A stretch of DNA of 64,000 bases from Methanococcus vannielii SB (GTDB taxonomy: Archaea > AGJL01 > Methanococci > Methanococcales > Methanococcaceae): positions 882,249 through 946,248 of the forward strand of contig NC_009634.1 of the NCBI RefSeq assembly GCF_000017165.1. Reading direction: 5' to 3'. The translations under genes were made by a program, and so were the position numbers. The notes below the pieces were generated by a model. It was not told the DNA's origin and searched no databases. It saw only the letters and a program-made list of their open reading frames with translations. This document shows, in pieces, positions 19,377 through 26,896 of this stretch. How positions within the stretch are numbered: the first letter of the stretch is position 1; the number at the start of each line of letters is the position of its first letter.

Positions 19377-19926
19377 AGGAGGTGCAAACAATGGCAAATA
19401 AAAAAGCCCCTGCAGCAGGATGGCCTGTTGCGAACGGTGAATATGTAGTGGGGAACCCTGAAAGTTGTGTTGCAGTTGTTACACTAGGTTCCCACGGTTT
19501 AGACCAAGCTGCTATTGACGCAGGTGCAGCTATTTCAGGGCCATGCCACACAGAAAACTTAGGAATCGAAAAAGTTGTTGCAAACTACATTTCAAACCCA
19601 AACATTAGATTTATGATAATTGCAGGATCTGAAGTTCAAGGGCATATTACAGGTCAGTGCTTAAAAGCATTATATGAAAACGGAATCGGTGACGATGGTG
19701 GTATCATCGGCGCTAAAGGTGCAATTCCATTCATGGAAAACGTAGGAAAAGAGCCTGTTGGAAGATTCCAAAAACAGATTGTTGAATGCGTCAATTTGAT
19801 TGATGTTGAAGACAAGGGAAAAATTACTGAAGCAATTAAAAACTGCATTTCAAAAGATCCTGGGGCACTTGAAGAAGATGCAATGGTTGTCGAATTAGAA
19901 GGCGGTAAAAAGGTTGCTGGCGAAGA
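19377..19926 (+). repeat. 550-bp direct repeat, copy 2 (start of the mtrA-mtrF fusion)
   Basis: Exact copy of 18641-19190. The left junction is just after the mtrA stop (19372-19374), and the right junction is directly before AGAAGGTGGCCTC, which looks like the old mtrF ribosome binding site. Perfect identity means a recent duplication, ongoing gene conversion, or an assembly effect. Confidence 0.9.
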
Positions 19927-20152
19927 AGAAGGTGGCCTCATGATTGAAGGTATCCCTACTATCGCAGAACCAGATATTGAATCAATTACAAACTTGAATG
20001 AAAAACTTGAATACAAAGTGGGCTTAATGACCAGAGATATTGGTTTAGCTTCCGGTGTTCAATCTGAAACTGTTACTGGTTTAATGTACGGTGCACTATT
20101 TGCCGTAGCATTAATCGGAATCCCAATAGCATTGAAATTCCTGATGGGGTGA
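19391..20152 (+). CDS. mtrF: MtrA corrinoid domain fused in frame to MtrF
   Basis: 253 residues from the ATG at 19391. Residues 1-178 are identical to MtrA, including H85. From about residue 184 ([15 protein letters not shown]) the protein is MtrF-like: a soluble stretch with [13 protein letters not shown] and a membrane helix (about 229-250, [21 protein letters not shown]). MtrF is usually a stand-alone subunit of about 70 residues. Codon 184 is an ATG (19940) preceded by AAGGTGG, so a separate 70-residue MtrF could also be made by internal initiation. I recall MtrA-MtrF fusions being mentioned in the MtrF domain family, but could not check. Whether the fused domain carries corrinoid is unknown. 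Confidence 0.88.
   Translation: MANKKAPAAGWPVANGEYVVGNPESCVAVVTLGSHGLDQAAIDAGAAISGPCHTENLGIEKVVANYISNPNIRFMIIAGSEVQGHITGQCLKALYENGIGDDGGIIGAKGAIPFMENVGKEPVGRFQKQIVECVNLIDVEDKGKITEAIKNCISKDPGALEEDAMVVELEGGKKVAGEEEGGLMIEGIPTIAEPDIESITNLNEKLEYKVGLMTRDIGLASGVQSETVTGLMYGALFAVALIGIPIALKFLMG
19931..19942 (+). promoter_or_regulatory. Internal ribosome binding site and ATG for stand-alone MtrF
   Basis: GGTGGCCTCATG: GGTGG is a good ribosome binding site for this genome and lies 4 nt before an in-frame ATG at 19940. Initiation here would give a 70-residue protein of normal MtrF length. It begins just after the repeat boundary, suggesting that the duplication was placed in front of an intact mtrF. Confidence 0.5.
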
Positions 20153-20156
20153 TTAG

Positions 20157-20381
20157 ATGGCTGAAATTCCAACTGTAGTCACACCTACAAAAGACTACAA
20201 AAAATTACAGGAAAAACTTGATGAAATTGAAAGCACCGTTGAAAATACCAACGCAGAGATAATCCAGAGAACTGGTAAAAAAGCTGGAAGGGACGTAGGT
20301 ATTGCATACGGACTCGTAATCGGATTTATATTCGTATACGTTCTCGGAAATGTGTTACCATTATTTGAGTTAATAAAATAA
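20157..20381 (+). CDS. mtrG: Tetrahydromethanopterin S-methyltransferase, subunit G
   Basis: 74 residues. A helical, probably coiled soluble part (residues 12-45, LQEKLDEIESTVENTNAEI) precedes one membrane helix (about 52-72, IAYGLVIGFIFVYVLGNVLPL). It is a small subunit of the Mtr complex. It starts 4 nt after the preceding stop, with GGGGTGATTAG as ribosome binding site overlapping that stop, so translation is likely coupled. Confidence 0.95.
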   Translation: MAEIPTVVTPTKDYKKLQEKLDEIESTVENTNAEIIQRTGKKAGRDVGIAYGLVIGFIFVYVLGNVLPLFELIK

Positions 20382-20407
20382 AGGTATACTAAACAGAGGT
20401 GGTAATA

Positions 20408-21367
20408 ATGTTTAGATTTGATAAAGAACAAATGGTTATTGACTTCGCAGGCGCAAAATTCGGTGGACAACCAGGGGAATACCCAACCGCACTCTCAGGA
20501 ACAATTTTCTACGCAAGACACAAAATTGTAGAAGATGCAAAAAAAGGTATTTTTGACAAAAAAGCTGCCGAAGCTTTGATTAATAAACAGGCAGAAATGC
20601 AAGATATTACCGGAAACTCCGCATTAGTGCAAGTATTCGGTGGTACAGAAGAAGCATTAGTTAACTACATTGATTTCGTTTCCGAAGTATGGGAAGGTCC
20701 AATGTTACTTGACTCGACATCCGGTAAAGCTAGAATGGCAGCTGCTAAAAGAGCTACTGAAGCTGGATATGCAAAACAGTGCATTTACAACTCAATCAAC
20801 GTTTCAATTGACGAAGAAGAGTTCCAGAGCTTAGCAGAAAGTGACGTTGAAGCTTCAATCGTTTTATGTTTCGACCCAATGGATCCTTCAGTAGAAGGTA
20901 AATTAAATGTTTTAAACAACGGCGGTAAAACAAAAGATGTTGGTATGTTAGACCTTGCTGAAAAAGCAGGTATTAAATACCCACTTATCGACGTAGCAGT
21001 AACTCCAATGGGTGCTGGGGCAGGTAACGCTGTTAGAGCATCGTTTGCAGTTAAAGCAAAACTCGGTTTAGCTGTAGGTAGCGGTATTCACAACGTACCT
21101 TCAGCATGGGACTGGCTTAGAGAGTTTAGAAAAGGATTAAGGGAAGAAGGAAAAGAACAAATTGCAAAAGACGTTCACCACGTATGTGACATTGGTGCAA
21201 ACATCGTTCAGACAATGGCTTCAGGAGACTTCGTTTTATACGGCCCTATTGACAATGCTGAACTTGCATTCCCTGCAGTTGCAATGACTGACATGATCAT
21301 TGCAGAAACCGCAAAAGAATTAGGTACAACACCTGCTGCAGTACACCCATTAAACAAATTAATTTAA
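20408..21367 (+). CDS. mtrH: Tetrahydromethanopterin S-methyltransferase, subunit H
   Basis: 319 residues from the ATG at 20408. A GTG at 20399 is in frame but lies in GAGGTGGT, the ribosome binding site. MtrH is the soluble TIM-barrel subunit that transfers the methyl group from methyl-tetrahydromethanopterin to the corrinoid of MtrA. The segments SSTSG-like LLDSTSGKARMAA (about residues 100-112) and DVAVTPMGAGAGNAVRAS are typical. It is the last gene of the operon and is followed by T-rich DNA and an AT-rich inverted repeat at the convergent junction. Confidence 0.96.
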   Translation: MFRFDKEQMVIDFAGAKFGGQPGEYPTALSGTIFYARHKIVEDAKKGIFDKKAAEALINKQAEMQDITGNSALVQVFGGTEEALVNYIDFVSEVWEGPMLLDSTSGKARMAAAKRATEAGYAKQCIYNSINVSIDEEEFQSLAESDVEASIVLCFDPMDPSVEGKLNVLNNGGKTKDVGMLDLAEKAGIKYPLIDVAVTPMGAGAGNAVRASFAVKAKLGLAVGSGIHNVPSAWDWLREFRKGLREEGKEQIAKDVHHVCDIGANIVQTMASGDFVLYGPIDNAELAFPAVAMTDMIIAETAKELGTTPAAVHPLNKLI

Positions 21368-21400
21368 TTTTTATTTTTCTTTTTATTTTTTCCATATATA

Positions 21401-21432
21401 TCTATTAATTTAAATATATAGATATTATTTTT
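21401..21432. terminator. AT-rich inverted repeat at mtrH/minus-strand convergent junction
   Basis: ATATCTAT and ATAGATAT arms flank an A/T spacer between the mtrH stop and the convergent gene ending at 21451. A T-rich run precedes it, and A-rich DNA follows. The arrangement suits termination of both transcripts. Confidence 0.4.
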
Positions 21433-21450
21433 TAAAAAATAAAAATTATT

Positions 21451-21981
21451 TTAAAAAGACTTCCATAAACTCGAAAAATCTTTTAATGCATTAACTACTC
21501 TATCTTTGGGGCCCTCAATAAGAACTTTTCCGTCTTCTTCCTGACTCCACTCAAAAATTACTCCAGTATATTCACTAAATTCACCCAAAATTTCTACATG
21601 AATATTAATAGGCATATTAACCCGTATAGTTTCTGAGTCTTTTTTTCTCTTTACTTCAACGTTAAATGAAGATGTTTTTAAGGGAAATTCAACATTTAAT
21701 TCGCCCCTTAATGCTTTACCCATTTTATCTATGTATTCTTTTGCCATTTTTGAATCGCAAATTCCAAATAATATTGCCTGTAACCTTGAAATTTCCTTTT
21801 CCGCATCCCTTAATACTTCAAAATTTGCATGTTCATCTAAAAGATAGTATGTAAGAATATTGTTTGAAATCCGGAGTTTAGAGTATACTTCCTCAGGAAG
21901 TGGCCTTCCAATAGATAATTTTGATGCCAATTCATTCAGGACTACCCATTGTTTATCAATCCCCTTGGCATCCTTCATCAT
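21451..21981 (-). CDS. Conserved hypothetical protein (possibly DUF2096)
   Basis: 176 residues. The N-terminal half is helical (KGIDKQWVVLNELASKL, RLQAILFGI). The C-terminal half is beta-rich (NVEVKRKKDSETIRVNMPINIHVEILGEF) and ends FSSLWKSF. I recognise it only as a methanogen family of unknown function, and the DUF number is from memory. The double ATG start overlaps the end of the upstream gene by about 26 nt, with GAGGATGA before it, so the two are translationally coupled. There are no membrane segments or cysteine motifs. Confidence 0.65.
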   Translation of the reverse strand: MMKDAKGIDKQWVVLNELASKLSIGRPLPEEVYSKLRISNNILTYYLLDEHANFEVLRDAEKEISRLQAILFGICDSKMAKEYIDKMGKALRGELNVEFPLKTSSFNVEVKRKKDSETIRVNMPINIHVEILGEFSEYTGVIFEWSQEEDGKVLIEGPKDRVVNALKDFSSLWKSF

Positions 21982-22264
21982 TCATCCTCGCAATATATTT
22001 TTTAATAATTTCTTCTGAGTCGTGATTTAAAACGGCCCCAAATTTTTCAAGATCTTCTTTAATTTGCGTTATATCTGTATTTAAATCTAAAAAATAAGCC
22101 TGATAGCTTGTAGTTCCATGAATATTCAGTATTGCAACAGTTTGGTTAGGTTTTAAGTCCTTGTTTTCATATGACGCCCTAACACGAACAGTTCCTGCCA
22201 CTTGAGATTTTAATGCTTCTTCAACGTTTATAATCGTTATTAGTTTTGCGGTAAATTTAGTCAC
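21956..22264 (-). CDS. Conserved hypothetical protein (possibly DUF749)
   Basis: About 102 residues from a GTG at 22264, preceded by GGGGTGATG that overlaps the tatD-like stop; only 4 nt separate the genes. A longer reading into tatD is possible but lacks a ribosome binding site. The sequence FTAKLITIINVEEALKSQ, then TVRVRASYENKDLKPNQTVAILNIHGTTSYQAYFLDL, resembles small methanogen proteins of unknown function. The DUF749 label is from memory. Translation appears coupled with both neighbours. Confidence 0.6.
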   Translation of the reverse strand: MTKFTAKLITIINVEEALKSQVAGTVRVRASYENKDLKPNQTVAILNIHGTTSYQAYFLDLNTDITQIKEDLEKFGAVLNHDSEEIIKKYIARMNDEGCQGD

Positions 22265-22268
22265 TGCA

Positions 22269-23030
22269 TCACCCCTGTATACGATATAATCTTTTTGTGT
22301 TATCGTATATAATTTTAGTGATTTCATCTAAGGAATATTCATCCTTTTTTAATTCAAATATCTTTTCAATAACTTTTACAACATTGTTTGGCTCATTTTT
22401 TTCACCCTTTATCGGTGAAAGGTAAGGGCTGTCAGTTTCAACCACGATATTTTCAAGATTCAAATTTTTAACAAGTTTTTGATGATAGTTTGAAAAACAG
22501 ATGATTGTTGAAATAGAAATATAATTTCCGTTGTCAATTAGCTTTTTTGCAAGTTCAAGCGACCCGCCATAGCAGTGGTACATTAAAATAGAATCGTTTT
22601 TTGAAATATTAAAACATTTCTCTTCTAACCCCCTTGCATGAATTACAGAAGGTTTATTTAATTCTTTTGAAAGTTCCAAAAACTTTTTAAATATTATTTC
22701 CTGTTTTTCAATATTTCCCGAATTAAAATCTAGCCCAATTTCCCCAACTGCTAAAATTTCTTTTTCGTTTGACCTTATAAACTCATAAACTTCATTAATC
22801 GCTTTTTCTTCGGCATTAACCCTTCCAGGATGGTAACCAAGTGTGGCATATATTGAATACTGGTTTTTAAGTTCTAATGCTCTTTTGCATCCGCCTAAAC
22901 TTGCACCACTTGTAACAATTCCAACCTTACCATCAAAAGCCCGTTTTATGACTTCATCCCTATTTTTATTAAATGACTTATCTTCAATGTGGCAGTGGGA
23001 ATCGATATACAAAAATTTATTAAAATTCAT
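22269..23030 (-). CDS. TatD-related metal-dependent hydrolase
   Basis: 253 residues from the ATG at 23030, which follows AAAAAGGTG; an in-frame GTG at 23039 is part of that site. Metal-binding motifs of the TatD/amidohydrolase barrel are visible: YIDSHCHIEDKSF (HxH near the N-terminus), GEIGLDF (metal-ligand Glu), VIHARG, YHCYGG and ETDSPYLSP. The usual role is a 3'-5' DNase or phosphodiesterase. It is the first of a three-gene coupled unit with two small unknown proteins. Confidence 0.85.
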   Translation of the reverse strand: MNFNKFLYIDSHCHIEDKSFNKNRDEVIKRAFDGKVGIVTSGASLGGCKRALELKNQYSIYATLGYHPGRVNAEEKAINEVYEFIRSNEKEILAVGEIGLDFNSGNIEKQEIIFKKFLELSKELNKPSVIHARGLEEKCFNISKNDSILMYHCYGGSLELAKKLIDNGNYISISTIICFSNYHQKLVKNLNLENIVVETDSPYLSPIKGEKNEPNNVVKVIEKIFELKKDEYSLDEITKIIYDNTKRLYRIQG

Positions 23031-23048
23031 TAAAAACACCTTTTTAAA

Positions 23049-24002
23049 TTACATATAAATTATCAAAAATGAAATTATAAAAATATCCAATATAATTGTA
23101 AGACTTGCATTTAATAAAATTACCTTTGAGCCCCTTTTTGGGCCAAAAAGTGAAAAATGGAGGGGTATTGAGTGTTTTACCGATCGAGTTGAAAATGCAA
23201 CGATATTTCCTAGGAGTAAACCAATAATTACTTCGTTTGGAGTTAAAGAACTACTTTTAAGAAACGTTCCCGCCATAACCATTGCTGCAGATACATTTAT
23301 TACCCCAGTTATTGCTAAAATCCCGGTATTTGGATTTAAATTAAAAAAAGAAGTTATGGGTAAAATTAAAATTGAAAAATGTTCAAAAAATCCCATTTTA
23401 GATAAATAAATTACTCCAAACATCGATAAGAACATTAATGGAATAAACCGTTTTGAAAAATCAAATGTTTTATTAAAAGGACTTTTTTCAAATTTTTTAT
23501 TGATATTTTTTGGTTTTTCAATTTTTAAATTTTCTTTTAAATATTTTTCACCACCAGATGTCGCCTTAATTAATAATATGCCAATTATACTTTTTACAAA
23601 TGCGATAAATAGCCTTAAAATTACATATATTATTCCAGTATATCCTAAAATAGGAATAACTACTGGGACATAGTATGTTAAAGCGTGTGAAAAAACCGCA
23701 GGAAACGAATTTGCAAGGCTTCCAAAAAGAACCTCTTTTTCAGTTAGTTTATTATCTTTTATACCGTCTGAAAGTAGCGTATAACCAACTGTAGGGCTAA
23801 GAAAGGATACCATTATTGAAGATATTAAAAAGCTATTTAATTTAAGTTTTTCTGTAATTGGGGCAAGAAAATTTGAAATTTTTTCTAGGAGGCCCTTATT
23901 TAAAAAATAATTTACGATATATATCGTTGAAAGCACAACTAAAGATATTTTTAAAGTACTAATTAGCGATGTATAAAATATCTCTAAAATCATACCTTTC
24001 AA
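23049..24002 (-). CDS. Gate-domain (nucleoside recognition) membrane protein
   Basis: About 317 residues with roughly eight hydrophobic segments and the repeated SFLSPTVGYTLLSDGI and LLGNIVAFSTRSVKHSIPLHFSLFG motifs of Gate (nucleoside-recognition) proteins. These are predicted transporters of unknown substrate. The start is ambiguous: TTG at 24002 has GGTGAT at a good distance, whereas the ATG at 23993 is 14 nt from it. It sits directly after bioD (15 nt), so transport linked to biotin or its precursor is possible but unproven. Confidence 0.7.
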   Translation of the reverse strand: MKGMILEIFYTSLISTLKISLVVLSTIYIVNYFLNKGLLEKISNFLAPITEKLKLNSFLISSIMVSFLSPTVGYTLLSDGIKDNKLTEKEVLFGSLANSFPAVFSHALTYYVPVVIPILGYTGIIYVILRLFIAFVKSIIGILLIKATSGGEKYLKENLKIEKPKNINKKFEKSPFNKTFDFSKRFIPLMFLSMFGVIYLSKMGFFEHFSILILPITSFFNLNPNTGILAITGVINVSAAMVMAGTFLKSSSLTPNEVIIGLLLGNIVAFSTRSVKHSIPLHFSLFGPKRGSKVILLNASLTIILDIFIISFLIIYM

Positions 24003-24017
24003 AAAATCACCGTATTA

Positions 24018-24653
24018 TTAAGGTAAATTTAGTTTTTTTAAGTCTATATAAAAATCTTTTTTATCATTGACAATACCAATAATTTCAACATTTCCAAATT
24101 CTTCAATCGATTTGAAGGTTTCTTCATAATATGGCACTTTTGAAACATCTGTAATACAGTTTATTATTACTCCTAAAACAGTTATTCCCTTTTTCCGCAA
24201 AAAATCAACAGTTAAAATTGTGTGATTTATCGTTCCAAGATTTGGTCTTGAAACAACTATGCACGTCAAATCTAGGTATTTTATCAAATCTGCGATTAAA
24301 AAGTCTTTTTTTATAGGGACTGCAACTCCACCTGCACCTTCGACAATTAAAAATTCGTATTCTTCTTTTAATTTTTCAAAAGCAGCTTTTATTTTCAAAA
24401 TATCTATTTCTTTTTCTTCAATTTTTGCAGAAATATTTGGTGAAAGTGGTTTTTTTAGGTTTACTGGATTTAATTCCTCGAAAGAATTATTAAGTCCAAG
24501 TTCAGACCTAACATAAGCAGTATCTTCAATACCTCCAGATTCAACTGGCTTCATGTAACCTACATTTATTCCTTTTTCTTTTAAAATTTTCCCTAAAATG
24601 GCTGAAACGTATGTTTTTCCAATTCCCGTATCAGTTCCAGTAACAAATATCAT
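24018..24653 (-). CDS. bioD: Dethiobiotin synthetase
   Basis: 211 residues starting MIFVTGTDTGIGKTYVSAILG, with the Walker A variant GTDTGIGKT (6-14), then KPVESGG and the LIVEGAGGVAVPI motif. It closes the ureido ring of dethiobiotin using CO2 and ATP. It lies in a unit read bioW-bioF-bioD. bioA and bioB are not in this window. Confidence 0.93.
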   Translation of the reverse strand: MIFVTGTDTGIGKTYVSAILGKILKEKGINVGYMKPVESGGIEDTAYVRSELGLNNSFEELNPVNLKKPLSPNISAKIEEKEIDILKIKAAFEKLKEEYEFLIVEGAGGVAVPIKKDFLIADLIKYLDLTCIVVSRPNLGTINHTILTVDFLRKKGITVLGVIINCITDVSKVPYYEETFKSIEEFGNVEIIGIVNDKKDFYIDLKKLNLP

Positions 24654-24678
24654 TTTAACCCTCGAAAATTTGCCATAT

Positions 24679-25791
24679 TTAAATTGTTAATTTGTCTATT
24701 TTTTCGCAAAGGTATTTAAAATCGTTTTTTTCGTGTTTTGAAGTTATACTAATTCGTATTCTCTCCATGCCTTTTTTTACCGTGGGATACCTTATTGGGA
24801 CCCCAAATATTCCATGATTTATAAGACCTTTTGATATATCTATTGACTTTTCACCGAATACAAATGGATATATTGGAGTAATACTTTCACATTTAATAAA
24901 TCCATGGTTTTTAAAAAGTTTATTTGCACAAATTATATTTTTTTCAAGGTTTTTAGAAAGTCTTTCTTTTTCAACTAATTCAAATGATTTTATGCTTGCA
25001 GAAATTACGGCCGGTGGAAGTGATGTTGAATATATAAAACTTCGAGAATTATTTATTAAGTAATCAATTAATTCTTCAATTCCAGATACAAATCCACCTG
25101 AAGTTCCAATAGCTTTTGAAAGGGTTCCAATTTGTATAATATTGTCACTTGCCTTTACCTTAAAATGTTTTAGGGTACCTTTTCCCTGCCCTAAAACTCC
25201 GGTACCGTGTGCATCATCAATAATTAAAACTGCGTTATATTCATCAATAATCTTTGCAATTTTATCAATTGGAGATACATCACCATCCATACTAAAAACC
25301 GAGTCCGTAACTACAATTATATTTTCATAGTACTTATTTTTTTCAAGAATTTCAATCAAGTTTTGTACATCAGAATGTCGATAAATTAATTTATCCGCTC
25401 TTGAAAGTCGTATCCCATCAATAATTGATGCATGATTTAATTCATCGCTTAAAACAAGGTCTCCTTTTTTAGCAAGTGCACTTATTACGCCAACGTTTGC
25501 AGCATAACCTGAGGAATAAACTAGTGATTTTTCAGTTTCTTTAAATTCTGAAATAACTCCTTCTAATTTTTCATGAAGTTTAAAGTTTCCAGAAGTAAGT
25601 CTTGAACCGGTTGAACCAGCGCCATCTTTTAAACCTTCATTATATGCTAAAATTACTTCTTCATTTTTTGAAAGGCCTAAGTAGTCATTTGTAGAAAAAT
25701 TTAAAATAAAATCATCTTGATTTCTTAATTTCCTATATAAATTTTCATCTTTTATTCCCTGAAGTTCTCTTTTTAACTTTTCCCTAAACAT
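24679..25791 (-). CDS. bioF: 8-amino-7-oxononanoate synthase
   Basis: 370 residues. PLP-enzyme landmarks: FSTNDYLGL (32-40), STGSRLTSG, TDSVFSMDGD, DDAHGTGVLG (192-201), and the Schiff-base lysine K226 in TLSKAIGTSGG. It condenses pimeloyl-CoA with alanine. The start follows AGGTGTTTTC, 8 nt after the bioW stop. Confidence 0.94.
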   Translation of the reverse strand: MFREKLKRELQGIKDENLYRKLRNQDDFILNFSTNDYLGLSKNEEVILAYNEGLKDGAGSTGSRLTSGNFKLHEKLEGVISEFKETEKSLVYSSGYAANVGVISALAKKGDLVLSDELNHASIIDGIRLSRADKLIYRHSDVQNLIEILEKNKYYENIIVVTDSVFSMDGDVSPIDKIAKIIDEYNAVLIIDDAHGTGVLGQGKGTLKHFKVKASDNIIQIGTLSKAIGTSGGFVSGIEELIDYLINNSRSFIYSTSLPPAVISASIKSFELVEKERLSKNLEKNIICANKLFKNHGFIKCESITPIYPFVFGEKSIDISKGLINHGIFGVPIRYPTVKKGMERIRISITSKHEKNDFKYLCEKIDKLTI

Positions 25792-25799
25792 GAAAACAC

Positions 25800-26537
25800 C
25801 TAATAAACAATTACTGGAGTTTTTTCGATTTTTTCAAAAATTTCTTCAATATTTGCTGAATTTTCTATAAAAAACACCCTTCCACCAAATTCGCCCTCAT
25901 TTTTGAGATTTGGTATCCTGAAATACCCCGATTTCGTTGCCACGTATCCTATATTGTAAGAATAGTTATCTGACGTGCAAATTTCTGCAATAAACCCGAA
26001 ATTCAAAACCTTTGTTGCAATTGCTATCGCATCAATTGTTCTATCAGTTAATTTTGAATCAGCTAATATTTTACTTTTTAATTCCTCAGATGTATCAATA
26101 TTTTTTACACGAACTCCTTTTTCAGTATCTTCTTCGAGCCTATTTCCATCTAAATCCAAAACTGCAGCCCCCCTCATATTTCCTTTATCAATAATTTCAA
26201 AAGCAGTATCAATCAAAATATCAATTTTTCCAAAATCTTTACCATTTTTTAAAAAGTACACTTCAAGTTCTTTTCTTAAAATATTCCTTGAAATATTCCT
26301 TGAAGTTTCTTTGTTATTTGAAATAAGCGTTTTTATGGGAATATGTTTTAAATAAGTTATTTCACTAGTAATTTTTTCCAGTTTTAAGTTTATAGTATCC
26401 GGAGTTCCGTTTTCATGAAATAATGCTCTTTTTATTAGGCTATTTGCTATTTCTTCAATTTTATTTTCGGTAGATATTCGTTCTGCACCCGAAACATGGA
26501 CTCCATCTTTTGAAGCTCGCATTTTCAAACTAAACAT
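25800..26537 (-). CDS. bioW: 6-carboxyhexanoate-CoA ligase (pimeloyl-CoA synthetase)
   Basis: 245 residues from the ATG at 26537, preceded by GTGATTAAA. The N-terminal [21 protein letters not shown] and the [17 protein letters not shown] and [23 protein letters not shown] segments match BioW. It activates pimelate to pimeloyl-CoA, so this organism uses the pimelate route into biotin. It is the promoter-proximal gene of the bio unit. Confidence 0.9.
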   Translation of the reverse strand: MFSLKMRASKDGVHVSGAERISTENKIEEIANSLIKRALFHENGTPDTINLKLEKITSEITYLKHIPIKTLISNNKETSRNISRNILRKELEVYFLKNGKDFGKIDILIDTAFEIIDKGNMRGAAVLDLDGNRLEEDTEKGVRVKNIDTSEELKSKILADSKLTDRTIDAIAIATKVLNFGFIAEICTSDNYSYNIGYVATKSGYFRIPNLKNEGEFGGRVFFIENSANIEEIFEKIEKTPVIVY

Positions 26538-26670
26538 TTTAATCACATATTTCTCGTTTTTTAAATGTTGTATTTTTTATTATTTATCATTATTGATAAT
26601 TACAATAAATACGGAGAATCTATCATTATTTTTCATTAAAAACTTCTATCACGATTTATAATGAACAAAT

Positions 26671-26683
26671 AGCTATATATATT
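26671..26683 (+). promoter_or_regulatory. TATA box for the 50-residue ORF
   Basis: AGCTATATATATT ends about 38 nt before the ATG at 26721, giving a predicted leader of only about 15 nt that contains the ribosome binding site. Confidence 0.5.
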
Positions 26684-26720
26684 CGATATTTTACACTAAT
26701 ATCTAACAAAAGGTGAAATT

Positions 26721-26873
26721 ATGAAAAATACCAAATATAATATAGAAAGTTATGAATTAAAAGAACTTGAAGATATTTCAAACGACCTAAAAAGACCCTA
26801 TAGGGGAAATAATTTTATTAAATATTTGGCATACGCATTTGATGCAGTTATCTTGGCATCTTTGGTATTATAA
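26721..26873 (+). CDS. Small hypothetical protein, 50 residues, possible membrane anchor
   Basis: A complete short gene with TATA box, AAAGGTGAAATT ribosome binding site, ATG and TAA stop. Residues 1-33 are charged (MKNTKYNIESYELKELEDIS, then NDLKRPYRGNN), and residues 34-50 are hydrophobic (FIKYLAYAFDAVILASLVL), so the C-terminus may sit in the membrane. It is convergent with elp3, 23 nt away, and divergent from bioW. No homologue is recognised. Promoter, site and ORF together make it likely to be real. Confidence 0.6.
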   Translation: MKNTKYNIESYELKELEDISNDLKRPYRGNNFIKYLAYAFDAVILASLVL

Positions 26874-26896
26874 TGTTCGCCGATTAAAAATAAAAA

